Positions 47,030 through 57,330 of a stretch of 64,000 bases of DNA are shown piece by piece. The DNA is taken from positions 18,125,468-18,189,467 of the forward strand of contig NC_091156.1 in assembly GCF_040958095.1 (NCBI RefSeq), written 5' to 3'. Source of the DNA: Procambarus clarkii (lineage: Eukaryota; Arthropoda; Malacostraca; Decapoda; Cambaridae). Position 1 is the first letter of the stretch. Each line of letters begins with the position of its first letter. A program made the translations under genes and the position numbers. The notes beneath the pieces are model-generated. The model made no database searches and had not been told where the DNA came from. It saw only the letters and a program-made list of their open reading frames with translations.

Positions 47030-47419
47030 ACTCACCTGGTGAGGCTCCTGGCTGTGCTTGCAGGATTTGAGCTCTGGCTCTTGGGTCCCGCCTATCTGGT
47101 AGAACTTGCGGGATAGTACCAGTGGAGTGCAGTGGTGCTATTGGCACTTTTGGGGAACACTGTATTACCATCAGTGGTCTGTGCTTGTTACACGACCTAC
47201 TTGCGAGCATAAGCCTTCTTGCTGGTTCGTCCGTGGACTTCCAGGGCGCACTGGCCTGTTTTCGTATGGCAGTTCCGGCCCGTCCTGGTTGTGGGGGTAT
47301 GTGGGCCAGTGGACTGCTCCTAGCAGCTGCCTGGTGGGCCATCCTCTGGCCGGTCTGGCCTGACCTTGGGCCGGGCTTGGGGTGTAAAAGAGCTCCCAGT
47401 ACCTCATCCAGCAGGTATC
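47030..47419 (+). pseudogene. Captured LINE 3' ends with adenine-targeted substitutions
   Basis: 47107-47419 aligns along its length with the LINE-2 3' end at 7244-7560 (minus). In the same frame it still reads SGAIGTFGEHCITISG, LLASISLLAGSSVDF, ARPGCGG. By hand, A of the reference is changed at 49 of 85 aligned sites (22 to T, 17 to G, 10 to C), other bases at 31 of 216. 47030-47106 resembles a LINE-1 tail in the opposite orientation (TTGAGCTCTGGCTCTT). Confidence 0.8.
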
Positions 47420-49250
47420 GAGCGGGGTTTCTCCGCCGTCGGTCGCCTGGTGCAGGTTTCTGGGCCTGCAGGGTTTTGTCGTGTCTCCGTTGGCCCTGTC
47501 TGGGGTCTGCCTGCTCCGTTCTCTGCCTTTGCAGAGGGGAGTTGCTATTTACATGTTGCATGTTGCAGTGGTGCCTGTTGCTGCTGCTGCTGCACGTGAG
47601 CATTGGTACCGTGTTTCACGGTGGCGTGTCCTTGTTCCTGTGTCCGGTTGTGGAGTGGCGCTTTGCTGCCGTTTTGTGCCTGGGGATTGCGTGGGGTTTT
47701 TGTCCCTGCCTGATTGTCCACCCCTGGTTGTTCTCCTGGTTTTTTTTTTTTTTTTTTTTTTTTTTGTGCTTCTGCTCTTTCTTCCTGCCTCTTCTGCAGC
47801 AGGAATGTTCTGCGTGTGTTCTTAGGCGTTGGTCAGCCTGTGTCCTGTGATGTGCTTCTTTGTCTCGGTCTGTTGCAGTTGTTCGGGCCCCTTGGTTCGG
47901 GTCCTGTTCTGGCGGCGACCCTTCCGCCTTCTTTGGTTTTCCTAGCTTGCCCTGCCGGTTTTTGTTGTTGTTTTATTTTTTTTGGGGGGGTTCTTGCGAT
48001 GTCTCGCGTCGGACCCGTCGTTTCTGAACTCCTGGCGGGCTTGCATGCTTCGGAGTTTTTCTGTTCGGCAGACGTTCCATCTCCTTGTGCTGCCTGGGTT
48101 TCGGTGGTCGCGCCCGAGATCTTCTCGCGGCTCCGCCTTTTTCCTGGGCTCGGGGGGGGCCTTGTCGGGGCTGCTTATGTTCTGCCTCGTGGTCTCGCCT
48201 CCGGTTGGTGGTCGGGTGGCTTCGTGGTAGGTGTCCCACCTGCGTGCTTCTTGGCGGCAGTATGGGGTATTTTGGCGGTCCTTCCTTTTCCTGTCCCTTC
48301 TTCGGTGGGTCCTTCTTGTTGGCTTGGTTTACTCTCGGCTTGGTTTTCTAGTGGGGGTTGGGGGCCGTCGTCTTGCCACATACTGTCGCCTCTTTTCGTG
48401 CGGCGCAGGCGGAGCCGCTTCAGCTTGCTTTCGGTCTTGGTGTTGCTTCTGCACCGTTAGTCAGCTGTCTTGTGCGTCATTTCACCTCCGGCCTGTTCGT
48501 GCGCCGCTTGCACCATCCTGGTCTCTGGTCAGCGTGCTCTGTCTTCTCCTCGGTTGGTAGTGCCCCTTCGGTTCCGGTGTGTTTTTTCGTCGGCTCTTTC
48601 CTTTGGGCCTTTGCCTCTGGGGGTCGGTTCGCTGTGTTTTCTTGCTCCTTCGGTTTTAGCGTTTTGGTTGTTTGATGGCAGCAGTCTCCATCTTTTCTGG
48701 CGCGGGGTGGGGCTGCTGCATTCTGGAGGGGTCCAGGGTTTGTTGGTGCTTTGTTGGTCGGGCCGGGGGTGTGTCGTTTTTGTGTTCAGTGGCGGCCCTC
48801 TGCTGTTGTTTGCGTGCCACGGCGTTTGGGTCCGGAGCGCGTTTTGCGTTGATCCGGTTCTGTTCTTCCCGGTTCGCGGGTGATGGTGTCCCGGGTGGTC
48901 AGCCGTGTTCTTGTGGCTAAGCTGCCTGTGTTCTTCCCTCATGCCTGTGGCGTTCGTGGCTTCGCTGCTCTCGCTGCCGTCTGGGCGACGTGGCCTTGCA
49001 GTCTTTCGGGCATGGATTTTTGGTGTTCGTGCAGGGGCGTTGCTGCTCGTGGTTCTCGTGTTGTTCCCGGGATTTTCGGGGCTGTGGCGCCTTGGGTTGG
49101 CGTTTGCTGCCGGTTGTCTCGCCTCCTTGGGGGGTGCGTGGTGTCCGCCTCCCGGTTTTGTCCCTTTGACCTTCCTCTGTGGGTAGTTAGCTCCGGGGAG
49201 CCGACGGGGCTCCCCCCAGAAAACCAGCGTTGAATGTAATGAAACGCCAT

Positions 49251-49744
49251 TTTCTGGGTGAGACCCGGAGGCTCCCCGGCAACCCTCCCTCCCTCCGGTC
49301 GGCGTTTTTCGCGTGTTTTGACATCCAGCCTCAGAACTGATGGGTGGATAGCCGGCGTGGGAGGTCTGGGGCTCCCCCTTCCCCCTCCCGGGGAGGGGGG
49401 AGCTGCGCAGACAGCGGCGCGGTGACGTATGACGTCATACTAGTTTCCGTGTTTTCTGTTGAAGAGTTCTATTCACTAGTTCGGCTTAGGTAGCAATTTT
49501 CACCAGAATAGGGGTTTGTTTTGGAATGCTTACCTTTCTGGATGCTTGACCCGGTCGATGGCAGACATAGAATGCTTCCAACCACACGGGGGTTTCTATA
49601 GGCCATTGCTCCCCTTGCCTCTCTGAGGGGGCCAGGTTCTGGCTCGTGGTCCCCGGTAGGCCCTAGAACTCCATACACATGACTGATGCCAAAGTCTGAC
49701 ATTAGCATATCAGCTCCGGGGAGCCTCCGGGTCTCACCCAGAAA
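49251..49744. mobile_element. Small TIR element (B), MITE of the same family
   Basis: 494 bp with TTTCTGGGTGAGACCCGGAG-GCTCCCCGG ends. Outside these, AAACCAGCGTTGAATGTAAT and its inverse extend the symmetry on both sides. Its interior equals the left end of element A in inverted orientation, so B is probably a deletion derivative of an A-type element. Confidence 0.8.
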
Positions 49745-49774
49745 ATGGCGTTTCATTACATTCAACGCTGGTTT

Positions 49775-50400
49775 TTTAACATTGATAAATTCAAGGTACT
49801 CAGGTATGGTAAAAATGAGGACCTTAAACAAAATACAGGGTACAAAACACAATCAAATGTGCCCATAGTAGGAAAACAGTATGTCAAGGATTTGGGAATA
49901 ATGATGTCTGACGACTTAGCGTTTAGGGAGCATAACCAAGCAAATATTGTGCAAACCAGAAAAATGATAGGATGGATTACGAGAACCTTCAAATCCAGGG
50001 ATCCCATCACAATGGTTGTAAGTACAGTTCTATTAAAATCAGTTGTACTGTCCCATCTTAGGTATTGCTCGATACTTACTTCCCCCTTCAGAGCAGGAGA
50101 GGTTACTGAAATAGAGGGAATACAGAGAACACATACAGCATACATAGACACGGTAAAACACCTAAATTATTGGGATCATCTCAAAGCTCTCCAAATGTAC
50201 TCCCTAGAAAGGAGATGAGTGAGATATCAAATAATTATACAAGAAAAATACTGGAGGGCCAGGTCCCAAATCTGCACAGTAAAATAACAACATACTGGAG
50301 TGAATGATATGGAAGAAAATGCAGAATAGAACCAGTGAAGAGCAGGGGTCCCATAGGCACAATCAGAGAACATTGTTTGAACATCAGAGGTCCACGGTTG
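49775..50400 (+). pseudogene. LINE-2 RT, second part after the TIR elements
   Basis: Open for about 145 codons: FNIDKFKVLRYGKNEDLKQN, VKDLGIMMSDDLAFREHNQA, RKMIGWITRTFKSRDPITMV, LSHLRYCSILTSPFRAGEVT, LNYWDHLKALQMYSLERR. It continues the frame left at 44079 (DWHQKIT), showing that elements A and B inserted into one LINE. Confidence 0.85.
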
Positions 50401-51640
50401 AAGTATGGTGGAAACGAGGAACTTAAATGAAACACAGGGTACAGGATACAATCAGACCTACTCATAGAAAGAACATGTAAGACTCATATCATGACATGTA
50501 AGAGACATCAGTTATGATGTCTGACGACCTGACATATAGTGAACATAACCAAGTAAATATAGTGGCAGCCAGGAAAATGATAGGATGGATTATGAGAACG
50601 TTCAAATCCATGGACCCTACAGCAATACTAATACTATTTAAATCACTGGTGTTGTCCAGCTTGAGTATTGCTTGGTACTTGCTTCCCCTTTCAGAGCAGG
50701 AGAGATCTCTGAATTAGAGGAAATACAGAAATACAGAGAACATATATGGCATGCATAGAAACGATAAAACATCTAAATTATTAGGTCTCAAAGCTCTCAA
50801 AGTGTACTCTTTGGAAAGGAGTACATACTTTGTACCTATACATACTTTGGAAAGGGAGATGAGAGAGAGAGAGACAAATAATATATACTGTACATGGAAG
50901 ATACTTGAAGGCCAGGTCTCAAATTTGCACAGTAGAATAACAACATACTGGAACGAAAGATACAGAAGGAAATGCAGAATAGAACCAGTGAAGAGTAGAG
51001 ATGCCATAGGCACAATCAGAGAACACTGAGCCTGGCCTTAGGCAGACCTTGGGGGACTAGAAGAAATCTCCAGGTATCCAGGTATGCTCCAGGTTGTTCA
51101 ACATACTCCCAGCAAGTATAAGAAATATTGCTGGAACAAATGTAGACATCTTGAGGTTATCTTGAGATGATTTCGGGGCTTTAGTGTCCCCGCGGCCCAG
51201 TCCTCGACCAGGCCTCCACCCCCAGGAAGCAGCCCATGACAGCTGACTAACTCCCAGGTACCTATTTACTGTTAGGTAACAGGGGCATCAGGGTGAAAGA
51301 AACTCTGCCCATTGTTTCTCGCCAGTGCCCGGGATCGAACCCAGGACCACAGGATTACGCATCCAGTGTTCTGTCCGCTCAGCCGCCGGTTCCCTCATCT
51401 TCTTCAAGATGAAAAAGAGAAAGAGAAAAAGAGAAAAAAGTCTTCAAGAGAAAACTAGATATTGTACTGTAGTTTTCTTTTAAGAAGTGCTGGACCAATT
51501 GGGATGTGGTGGATTTGTGGGCCTGCGGGCCGCTCCAAACAACAGCTTGTTGGACCAAACTCTTACAAGTCAAACCTGGTTTTGGGCCGGGCTTGACGAG
51601 TAGAAGAACTCCCAGTACCCATCCGAGTACAAACCAGGTA
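50400..51640 (+). pseudogene. Second LINE-2 3' copy, with SINE insertion
   Basis: Repeats the C-terminal region (SDDLTYSEHNQVNIVAARKM, GWIMRTFKSMDPTAILILFK) and the 3' tail to about 51140, where a SINE splits it. The tail continues at 51440-51640 (GGCCTGCGGGCCGCTCCAAA). It is eroded by indels but not biased against A. Confidence 0.75.
51156..51394 (-). mobile_element. tRNA-derived SINE, Thr-like, full length
   Basis: GGTTATCTTGAGATGATTTC at the 3' end and a GAACCGGCGGCTGAGCGGAC head on the minus strand, with an (AAAAAGAG)n stretch beside it. The LINE-2 tail resumes with GTCTTCAAGAGAAAACTAG. Confidence 0.85.
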
Positions 51641-52390
51641 TACAGGTACATATGGAATTTAAATGTAAACAAATGCCATTTAATAGAATGTGGAGTAGAG
51701 AGAAACAGGCCCAGATTTAAATTACAAAGTTTATAAAACGACATTGAAAACCTCAGAAAAGGAAATGCATCTAGAAGTGGTTCTGGCTAGTAATCTGTCA
51801 TCAAAGGACAACATAAGGCTTCTATGTGAGAGAAGCCTACCATGTTTAAATATACAGACTGAGAAATATTAAAGAAACTGTTCACAACATCCAAGAGACA
51901 AAAAATTAGATAATGCAGCAGTGGTGTGGTGTCCGTATATCAAGAGACACATTAATAAACTTGAAAGGATGTAAAGACATGCTACTAAATAGTTTCAGGA
52001 ACTTTAGAGCATGAGCTATGAGGAGAAGTTGGTGACTTTAAAAATGCCAAGGTTGGAAGATAGGAGGAAAAGAAGCAGTTTGATTGTTATGTACAAAATA
52101 GTAATAGGAATTGACAAAAATAGGTAAGACGAAAATTTGCAACCCACAACTTCAAGAACAAGAAATCATAGATTCAAGCTAATGAAACAAAGGTGCCAAC
52201 AAAATGTATGAAAGTTTTCTTTTGCAAACAGAGTTGTGGATGGTCAGAACAATTCATGTGAGAAGATGTTGGATATCCAAACTATCAGTAGTTTCAAGGC
52301 ATCATATGACTAAGATTAATGGGAAGATGGGACACCACGAGCATAGCTCTCATCCTGTAACTATTCTTAGGTAATTACACACACATACAT
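51640..52390 (+). pseudogene. Eroded LINE-3 copy
   Basis: Aligns with the 30.3-31.1 kb copy (YGMEFKCKQMPF-like start, YEEKLVTLKMPRLEDRRK, then the tail GTAACTATTCTTAGGTAATT). Many frameshifts. Confidence 0.7.
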
Positions 52391-52469
52391 ATACTGTGCA
52401 TAATCTGTACATATATTCATACATGCATTCATTCATTCCTAATGTTACTGTTGAACTTGAATCCTACAG

Positions 52470-52562
52470 ATATCTTGAACTGAGTGATGAAGAACGTGAG
52501 AAGTTAGAAGGATCGTACAAAGTTGCAAAGAAGTTGGAGCGTCTTCAGAGCAAAAAAGAGAG
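52470..52562 (+). CDS. egl: egl-like exon: linker helix
   Basis: 93 bases. The first base completes the split Arg codon, and the exon ends in phase 2 (AG|gtatgt). The peptide has YLELSDEEREKLEGSYKVAK and KLERLQSKKE, a charged amphipathic helix that continues the basic coiled coil of the previous exon. RYLxLxDEEREKLxGSYKVA is the pattern expected after the NREIRLLR box in this family. It is separated from the previous exon by 16.8 kb of nested mobile elements, yet phase and reading frame agree. Confidence 0.85.
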
Positions 52563-52639
52563 GTATGTAGATTTATTTTTTCTAAGTGCCAATTGAATAT
52601 CTTAAGATATTCATTGCTTCTTTTACTGCACAATTAATA

Positions 52640-53770
52640 TCTCTCTTCAATATTTACTGTGTATGGGTATATACATTATTTAAAAATGGGAATACAGGAC
52701 AAATGTAATATACTGTAATAAAAATATACTTCAAATACAAGATGGGACACCACATAAATGACACAACTATTTTGAATTTGCAGACTTTAACCTACCAAAA
52801 TGTGTACATTACATTTATAACAAAAAAACAGGATATTGGAAATATACATGGGAAAACAATTACTTTTGAGTACACAGATATCAATACCAATTAGAGAAAA
52901 ACCAGACAAGAATACAATAGTTAAAATCAGCATATGATGATAACTGCATTTCCCCATGAATCAATATACTGTATAACAATACTCACACTTTAAGAGTTAA
53001 GTAAAGTGCTTGATAATAAATAATACAATTGTAGTGTGACTATGTGCTTGTTGAGAGTAGTATATTATAGCATGTGTGTGTGTGTGAGATACAAGAGTAG
53101 TGAGAGAGGAATATCTGGGAGTTGGCCTCACTAGATGTTACTACATGTTAGTAATGACTAGACCAAATAAAGTAGTGAAAGAGGAGTCATACTTCACAAG
53201 GATCCAAGAGGTAAAAAATGCCTAATTTTTATTGTTATTATTCTGAATATTTAGTTTTATTGAAATATCAGTGTGTTTTATTTTTATCAAAGTTATTTTG
53301 CATGTTTCATTTGATAATGTTTGCAAGTATGTTAAGGTGTGTATGAGAGAATGTTTGTGCGTAAAGTAGGTTCCCCACACATTTTCATGACGAGTAGCAT
53401 CAACACCTCCACCACACTCAGAGGATATCTGGACCTAACCAACTGTGGGTGTGTGTATTGGAGGTGGTGCTGTGTGTGTTGGGTGTGTTGGCGTGAGGTG
53501 CTATCTTCCATAGAGAGGTGTTTGTCTCAGTTTTATACAGTGATGTTAATATGGAGGTAATTGGTCTGTATGGCTCCAGTTATCGTTTCATGATTACTTA
53601 CTATGCAAATGCTGTTACTGTTGCAAATGTTACTATGCCAATGCAGTAGTCATCATAGTAAAATTTCATTATAATTACCATACATGATATGTATACGTAC
53701 CAATTATGATCATATGGTTTTCACAGCTCTATTTGGTTGTAATGAAATATACCAGGTCAACAAATTATTA
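52640..53770. other. Intron sequence, no feature recognised
   Basis: AT-rich. Short GT tract near 53073. No transposon family or exon identified. Confidence 0.5.
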
Positions 53771-53960
53771 TTTGAACATAATAATAAGGAACTGCAGAAA
53801 GCATATTGGCCCATACTAGGCAACTCCTATTTATATCCACCCAAGCTCACTCATACTAACATACAAACTAAGGAAATTACATAATGCCTATTGGTCCAGA
53901 AGAGGCAGCTTCTATTTATATCCACCCAAACTCATTCATATAAATAATGTGATGGGTCTT
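53770..53960 (-). repeat. LINE-5 3' end, two tandem pieces
   Basis: AAGGAACTGCAGAAAGCATA-TTGGCCCATACT and a second TTGGTCCAGAAGAGGCAGCT...CCACCCAAACTCATTCATAT match the 8.1-8.2 kb sequence. Confidence 0.65.
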
Positions 53961-56150
53961 TGTCCCCCAACCAGTCAGCCCGACAGAATAACCAATTCCC
54001 ACTCCGGCGTTCCCTGCCTTAAGAGGTGTCACTATTCCTCTAGAAACTGCTGGGGCCTTACTTCCCCTCCCCTCCCTAAGTGCCACTGTTCACCCCTGGG
54101 AAGCACCTCAGTTGACCTGCGGGGCAGAGTTCCCCACTGAACCCAGTCTTGAACCCTGAAGGGAGTGAAGTAACCCGACCACACCCTAGTTTCTTCACTG
54201 GGGTATCCGTGGACACAGAAACTCAAGGTTTACCTAGGTCGGGTTGCCCGTCCATAAGGTCTCTCTTCTGTGTCGCCCACTTGACTCGCTGTACTTCACG
54301 GCCAAGTAATACTACTTCAAACTCAGTGGTGCATTAACTCTCCCAGTCTAGTACTCTCACAATAACAGTGTGGTGCCCAGTAACTTCTCACAACAACACA
54401 CCAGGAATGAAGGGGTGGAAGGAAACACTAGTAAAATCTAATTGATTTGCTCAATAAGAGGCTACACTATGCCATCTGCAAAATTCTCTCTTCATCAGTA
54501 GATGACAAAATTGTCCATTATGAGGCTCTAAACCAAATCTCATATCAACTGCACATGAATATAAATATATTACATCAACTCTGCAATAGTTTGTAGCCTT
54601 TAATTCACTGTTCACTCCACTCTTGAAGATATTCTCTGTTACACAATAATTAATATGATACTGTTTATGTCCGCTGTCACACCACATTCAATTCCTGATA
54701 CTGTAATGTGTTCACAACAAATGTTCATTGGTGCAATATTACCTGTTCAATATTCAATATATTTACAATATGTACACTTTCACATACTATTTATAAAGTC
54801 ACACACTGTGTTACACTCTCAGTACTTCGGAAGTGAGTGATAATCAAAGAAGCAGTCCATGGTACACAGCGCAACTTCGCACTCGATGCACCAGGTACAA
54901 GCAGATTTTTGCTTCCTGTTTCTTTGTTCTGTATGCTTGCAAATAGCGCACTCACGTACACCCTTGGCTTTATTATCTGTAGGTTTTATGTAGCCAAGCT
55001 TGTAAAGTGTAAGGTAGTCTTGAAAAGATTATAGGATAAGATCAGTTTGTAAGGTAGTCTTGAAAAGATCACTTTGTAAGGTATGATTGAAAAGATTCAG
55101 GTATTCTTGAGATGATCCCTTTGCTAGGTAGGACTGAGAAAATCCAGGTATTCTTGGAAATATCTAGGAAAAGTTCAGTGACAAAATTCTGTCCTGATAT
55201 CACTCATATCTTCACCTGTATATGGGAAAGTGGGTGCAACACCAACATCAGAATCATCAAATTGTGGTTATTGTTACAAAATTATCACAGTCCTCCCTCG
55301 CGAATTCACCCATGCTCCTTGTATTGCCGACACCACCACCACTGGCAATAAACACCACCATGGAAGCTGCTAACACCCTGTTCATTTATACTACTTGTAT
55401 CAGTCGCATCATCATTGAACCTAGAAAACGATTCATCTACAGTATCATCTATAAAAATTGGAGATGACATGGGTGGGCATGCATGGCGCTCAGCCACTAC
55501 TGGATATGCTCGCTGTATCGTTCTCATTGGTACTGTATCACTTTTATCTGACCCTTGTGTCAGGTCCTTATTGTGCCGAGCTTCATCAATATCATGACCC
55601 CTATGTTCTTTAAACAATAAGGTCTGAATTTCACCAACGGAGAGCGATCTTTCAACACCACATCTGACAGGGGGTTGGGAGCCAGAAGCGCGTGCGGCAG
55701 ACAAGGCCAACCATGGTGACGGCTGAAGGTGTGCACAGCATCTCTCCTTGCGACATTCCAGATACCTTTGAAGGTTTTCCAAACCCACTGTTACATGGCA
55801 CACAATCCGATCATGATGCTCTTCTGGTCTTAGAGGGTGATCCTGAGGGGGTTTTCCTGGACAGTTCACATACCACAGTAAGGTGAACAGATTGGAGGCA
55901 AAATGCTACCAGCATCCTGGGGTACCCCATGATTGCCCCTGCCCTACTTGGCCTCAGTATTAACATCCTCCGCTCACTCGGCAAATTCACTCACTCACAA
56001 GTAGGGCAAATTCTCCTAGTTTACAAACGTTTATCATTGCCTTTGATGACAATACGTCCATTGATAGGAGTGTTTTTGGAAATGGCAGAGCACAAAGTCT
56101 CCTCTATCATGCTATTTCCAAGTTCTCTAAGATCTAGGTGCACTATATCG
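53960..56150. other. Intron sequence, mostly unclassified
   Basis: 55000-55130 has imperfect repeats of GTAAGGTAGTCTTGAAAAGA. Otherwise no domain or repeat family was recognised. The longest ORF (minus, 55306-55869) shows no known motif. Confidence 0.45.
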
Positions 56151-56159
56151 ACTGAATAA

Positions 56160-57330
56160 ATGAAGGAATTTAATTGCAAAGGACAACAATCACAGCGAGG
56201 ACCTAGTGCTTTCGGATGTTACTGAAATCCGTGGTTACAAAGTCAGACGCTACAAACTACTGGGTGACCAGTTGGCAAGATATGTGGTTTGACATGTTGA
56301 CATTAGTGCAGACGACATCAAGGCACACCTTCAGGCTGCTGACATTCCAATCTTCAGTGTCAGGAAATTTATGAGTAGGACAAATGGAGAACTGAGTGAT
56401 ACCGGCACTCCCCTACTTACTTTTCTAGACTACTTTCTCCCTGATCAGGTCTGGATTGATGGCTTCCTCCATAAACTAAAGGTGTACATTCCCAGTACCA
56501 CTCAGTGCTTTTGATGTAAAGGTTATCACCATACAGTACCTCAAAAGGCTGCACCAATGACATCAAATGTGGGAAATGCTCTGGGTCCCATTACACACGT
56601 GACTGTACATCAGATATACTCTGCTGCTCAAACTGTGGTGATGCTCATGACATTACATTCAAACAATGTCCTTTGTACATCACGGCACAAACTCGGGCTC
56701 TTCCCGGCATCAACCTGCAATACAATCGTGTTCTGAAATGACCCAACAATGTCCGTCATCAGCCACTACATTACACTCCGCCGGCCCCCCTTTGCTTGTG
56801 CCTGATCTGTCACTGACATTCCTATAACCCCAGAGTCCAATCCTCTCCCACGAACTGTGCAACTGAGTCCCGATCTTGACACACTTGTCATTCGCATTGT
56901 GGATGCACTCGAGAAGATGTTGGCTTGATTCCTGACTAAATTCTTTTCTCAGTCTGTCCATCCCATTCCTGAGGCCGACCCACCACACCCTTCCTCCGCA
57001 TCTACTCTGCCTGACATACAACCTCCCACAGCTACCCTTGCTGTCTCCAAAATGTTTCAACTGATGCTGGAAACCGCCCTTGATAACATCTTGGCACTTG
57101 CCCGAGTCACTTCCCAGGCTGACTTGTCGCAAACCCCGACCCCCGGCACTAAGCAGAAGCAATCCTCTGCTGTCCCAACTTCCAAGCACCCTGCCATTTT
57201 GCCTGACAAACTACATATGTCTCGCACTCCTGCGACGTATCATCACCCCACTCCCAGGTCTTCCTCACGCTGTCCTACTGGCATGTCTAGGAAGACCGAT
57301 GCGATTGTGTCCCAGACATAAAGTTCCGGA
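56160..57330 (+). pseudogene. Eroded LINE ORF1 (gag-like) with CCHC knuckles
   Basis: Across frame changes the + strand has VTEIRGYKVRRYKLLG, DDIKAHLQAADIPIFSVRKF, FLPDQVWIDGFLHKLKVYIP, then CKGYHHTVPQ, KCGKCSGSHYTRDC and CSNCGDAHDITFKQCPLY. The last two are zinc-knuckle-like (C-x2-C-x3-H-x4-C and C-x2-C-x3-H-x6-C), as in ORF1 of jockey-type LINEs. A Pro/Thr-rich stretch follows. Stops break it. Confidence 0.65.

Larger units (their letters stand above)
44080..49222. mobile_element. Large TIR element (A) with A-depleted interior
   Basis: Ends TTTCTGGGGGGAGCCCCGTC-GGCTCCCCGGAGCT and its inverse. 44080-44492 is nearly identical (inverted) to 49333-49744 of the neighbouring small element. From 44493 to 49190 follows 4.7 kb with strongly reduced A on +, a 20 bp minisatellite and captured LINE pieces. 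No transposase motif was found on either strand. Long + strand ORFs (for example 45989-46909, 47122-47850, 47714-48460) overlap in several frames and reflect missing stop codons rather than genes. Confidence 0.75.

Noticed and set aside
45382..48883. Long + strand ORFs (up to ~306 codons) as protein genes
   Set aside because: They overlap in different frames, have no recognisable domain, include a minisatellite, and are expected from lack of A (no stop codons).
54960..55140. GTAAGGTAGTCTTGAAAAGA repeats as a regulatory array
   Set aside because: Only three imperfect copies in an intron and no supporting context.
55306..55869. 187-codon minus-strand ORF
   Set aside because: No domain recognised, antisense in an intron, composition ordinary; insufficient support.
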